From contig LRSR01000994.1 in NCBI GenBank assembly GCA_001579985.1, positions 1-21,239 on the forward strand: a stretch of DNA of 21,239 bases, given 5' to 3'. The stretch comes from Hypsibius dujardini. Its lineage: Eukaryota; Tardigrada; Eutardigrada; Parachela; Hypsibiidae. This document shows positions 18,671-21,239 of the stretch, piece after piece. Under the pieces are notes generated by a model that saw only the letters and a list, made by a program, of their open reading frames with translations, did not search any database and was not told the origin of the DNA. The position numbers were made by a program, and so were the translations under genes. How positions within the stretch are numbered: the stretch's first letter is position 1; every line of letters begins with the position of its first letter.

Positions 18671-20204
18671 ATCCGCTGCAGAAAGCCGGGTCGACCGAGT
18701 GTTCTTTCGCGAAGATTCCATGGTGCGAGGTGGCGGTCGAAGCGATAAAAACCGCGGAAGCTCCTGGCAAAGGCAGTCACAACGACGAAAGTTCCCCACC
18801 AAAGGTTCCGCCAAAACACCGTCGCACCTCAAAAGACGAAGTCTAAACAAGAACACATAGGATAAAAAGGGCGTCGGAATGCGTGGCCGGTGAAGTGTGT
18901 ATGTTATGCAGGCAGAATCGGCGACTCCGGGGAGCGCAATGGAGATGACCAGCGGGAATCCTCTTCACTTGGCCATTTCGAGCTCAAGATGATGGTGTAG
19001 CTGTTCGGAAGCAGGATGGTAAGTTGGACAAGTCCAAGGGAAATCGTCTTGGCCGGTCAGCAGTGATGGGAGTAAGCGAAAAGAAAATTGTCCGACTGCA
19101 GAAATGAACTAAGCTTTCTGGGGTCTCGAATATTCCCCCCACATTTGCTACGCGTGAACGACAACATGCCAACGAGAAATGAGCCGTGCGTGTTGAAAAG
19201 GGGACCAGTGCTGGACTGCTCAATTCGAGTGCTGGTCATAGCTGGAAACAGCTCGTCCCTGTGAGAAGTGGTTTAATTTCAACTGCCAATACAACAGCAA
19301 TTGCTGCGTACGGAAAACAAATCAATCAGCTGCTTGCCGGTATGGCCAATGCAACAGGAACTGCTGCGTACGGAAAACAAATCAATCAGCTGCTTGCCGG
19401 TATAGCGGGATTGTGTCTTTTTCCTACGCTCGAACACGAACTCGTATTAGTGTATTTTTAAAAAATAGAGGAAAATAGAGAGAGGTTTCAACCAGTTTCA
19501 TAAATTAACTGTCATTTGTGGTTTAAATCAGCTATCTAACAACCTGGTTCAACTACCGATTCTTGTCTTACGTCACAGAGACCGTTATATAACGTTTGCG
19601 TGGTGGTCTTGGCTCATGTGCTTACTACCTTCCGTAAAACAAAGCAATTACAATATTTTTGCTCTGTGACTTTGGGGAATGTTAGTAAACTCTTACAACC
19701 CTAATTCTTATAAAGTGCGCCACAGCTTCTCGGATGGAACTTGGGCTGACCATTGCAACAGTAACTAAGCTCGATTTTTAGAATTCCCTGTATCAGATCA
19801 CGTGTTCTCCGTAGGTGTAACACCTATTGGGTAAAGCTAAGTATAGGAAGAACGCCCACTATGTGTTTTTCAGCGGGTTCAGCAAATGTGCGTGTGCGGC
19901 GGTTCATTTCCTCAACGCACTTTGACTGACTGTCCGTCTACCGTCGAACTCCCCATGAGTGCAACTTGCTACTGGCAGTAGTATAGCGCACAACATTATT
20001 CATAACACTCGGGCTGACCTGGAATTTCAGCTTTTTTCTTGACCTCCGCACTGGTCGTCCACTCCCACAAAAATGATCTGCTTTTTCGAATTTTAGCACC
20101 TTCCAATTTCTTCCATTCATTTCTGCATTCATTTCGTCGTCACTCGAGAAACGGGAGCGGAATTTCGACTCGGACTATCGCGTCACCGTGTGCCGTATAA
20201 TAAC
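18671..20204. other. Intergenic region between head-to-head PHD paralogs
   Basis: Must contain both promoters. It holds the 60-bp tandem duplication at 19285-19404 and a TTACGTCA CRE-like site near 19568. A plus-strand open frame 19186-19461 runs through the duplication but has no other coding sign. A minus-strand open frame extends the first exon of the PHD-PHD-SAM gene upstream to 18856. Confidence 0.5.
19285..19404. repeat. 60-bp direct tandem duplication
   Basis: Copies 19285-19344 and 19345-19404 differ at about four positions; each contains GCTGCGTACGGAAAACAAAT. The unit is a multiple of three and is open in one plus-strand frame (AAYGKQINQLLAG in each copy). Confidence 0.95.
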
Positions 20205-20219
20205 ATGACTATGGAGACG

Positions 20220-20957
20220 ATGAGCAGCGACCCTGTGGTGGTACACAACCATCTGCCCACTCGCGAGAGTTCCCGCAAGGTAGCCCTGCTCCCCCACTTT
20301 TCCACTTTCAAAACGGTGGAAATAATTTTCTTAAATTCCAGCGTACACCCAAGTCGATGGGTCCGGATTTCATCGAGGAGTACACGACCAAGTCGCAGAA
20401 GGCAGCACGACAACTGGCCCTCGCCAGTAAAATTCCCTTGCCCGGGCCGTTGCCGTCCATCCCACTGCCGCCGCTGCCGCCGCCGGTGACGACGTCGTCT
20501 GCCGGAAAGTCCAAACTGAATAGTCTATTGGAACGGAGCTTATCGAACGGCGGGAGGAAGCTGCTGGAGGAGGAAGATTTGTCGAGGGTGCCGATTGGGC
20601 CGAAGCTGATAATCAACAAGGCATCCTTACTGGCCACTGCCATCCCAACTGAGAAGGAGAAACCATCGTGCCGTGTGTGCACCAAGAAGAATGCTATCGC
20701 GGATGCCTCTGCGGACCAGGAGGGTATGATCCGATGTTGCACATCTGGCTGCAAATATGCCGGTAATGAATTGGGAATTTATTTCTACCCGTGCAAAGGA
20801 GTGAGTTCAGTGTTGGCATGTTTCGTTTTTCGCTGTTGCAGTGCACAGAAGTTGCTCACCCTACCAGCCGCAGTTGGTGGGGGATGGATCACGGTTTCGC
20901 TGCATGGAATGTAGGAAGTGTGAACTCTGCCGGAAGGGCAAAATTTACGCCATTGTG
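20220..20957 (+). CDS. Tandem-PHD (DPF-type) protein, paralog of the 16579-18670 gene, cut by right edge
   Basis: Exons 20220-20279, 20342-20762 and 20842-20957; the rest lies beyond the window. Start could also be ATG 20205 or 20211; 20220 is preferred because MSSDP lines up with MSTP of the paralog. Exon 1 ends LPTRESSRK and exon 2 begins RTPKSMGPDFIEEY, matching TRELSGRK / RTRKTMGPDFIEDF at the same phase-0 junction in the other gene. A Pro-rich stretch (PLPGPLPSIPLPPLPPPV) follows. The first PHD finger is complete: CRVC, CCTSGC, HRSC, CMEC. The second begins with CELC, where the exon ends at a GTAAGT donor. No further exon was found in the last 280 nt. Whether it too ends in a SAM domain cannot be seen. 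Confidence 0.82.
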
Positions 20958-21060
20958 GTAAGTGGACGGGAATTTCATTATTTTCAAGTTGTGACGAGGG
21001 CGAGGGAGGAGTGCAGGAAATGCACGGACAGTTTTGCCTTGACAGACCACAACACTAGGG

Positions 21061-21098
21061 GAGGGGCTTCTCTGAGGGGCTTCTCTGAGGGGCTTCCT
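21061..21098. repeat. 13-bp tandem repeat, about 3 copies
   Basis: GAGGGGCTTCTCT at 21061 and 21074, with a third copy ending differently from 21087. It lies in the intron after the last visible exon of the right-hand PHD gene. Confidence 0.9.
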
Positions 21099-21239
21099 TC
21101 TTTTATTGATTGTTGATTTTTCAATTTTGGACTACGAAATTCTGGACGCTCGATATCATTTATAACTCATCCTTCAACTCAACGGTTGATTGCGAGTCAG
21201 GATATTTTACCCGGTCTCCCACATTAATCCTGTTGAGAG

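Noticed and set aside
18147-18860. 237-codon plus-strand open frame
   Set aside because: It is the antisense shadow of exons 1-2 of the PHD-PHD-SAM gene; low-complexity Ser/Arg content and no splice support.
1-21239. CRISPR arrays, tRNA, rRNA, bacterial operons
   Set aside because: Repeats are direct tandem or inverted without unique spacers, no tRNA or rRNA sequence was recognised, and all genes have spliceosomal introns.

Overview
This is nuclear DNA of a small invertebrate animal. The coding regions are split into short exons by GT-AG introns, most of them 55-95 nt long. There are about nine genes or gene parts in 21 kb on both strands. Recognisable products are typical of animals: a Nup205-type nucleoporin, LSm7, UFM1, an RDH13-like dehydrogenase, and two tandem-PHD chromatin proteins. 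No prokaryotic features were seen. The taxon cannot be fixed from sequence alone; a compact-genome ecdysozoan or similar lineage would fit. All multi-exon models below were joined by hand from splice signals and reading phase, and each joined length is a multiple of three unless the gene runs off the window.

Layout: 1-3100 (-) is the middle part of a Nup205-like inner-ring nucleoporin, running off the left edge and with no recognisable N-terminal third. 3451-3948 (-) is a small unknown gene. 3949-4785 is non-coding and holds a probable hAT-type MITE. 4786-8652 (+) is a 13-exon unknown gene for a largely disordered, probably nuclear protein. 9249-9620 (-) is the tail of a non-LTR retrotransposon. 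10016-10614 (-) is LSm7. 11100-12850 (+) is an unknown basic protein. 13448-13882 (+) is UFM1, with a CRE and a UPRE-like motif upstream and an in-frame duplication of its processing site. 14166-14511 (-) is a small coiled-coil protein, divergently paired with an RDH13-like dehydrogenase at 14785-16310 (+). 16579-18670 (-) and 20220-right edge (+) are head-to-head paralogs: the first is a complete PHD-PHD-SAM protein, the second is cut by the window end.

The genes are housekeeping functions with no visible shared pathway: nuclear pore, mRNA decay/splicing, ufmylation, lipid or retinoid redox, chromatin reading. What stands out is the amount of recent small-scale rearrangement. There are at least eight short direct tandem duplications (13-60 bp units), two long hairpin (foldback) elements inside introns, a MITE, a LINE tail and many dispersed ATTG/CAAT-type runs. 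One of these duplications changes a protein (UFM1), and one lies across a stop codon.
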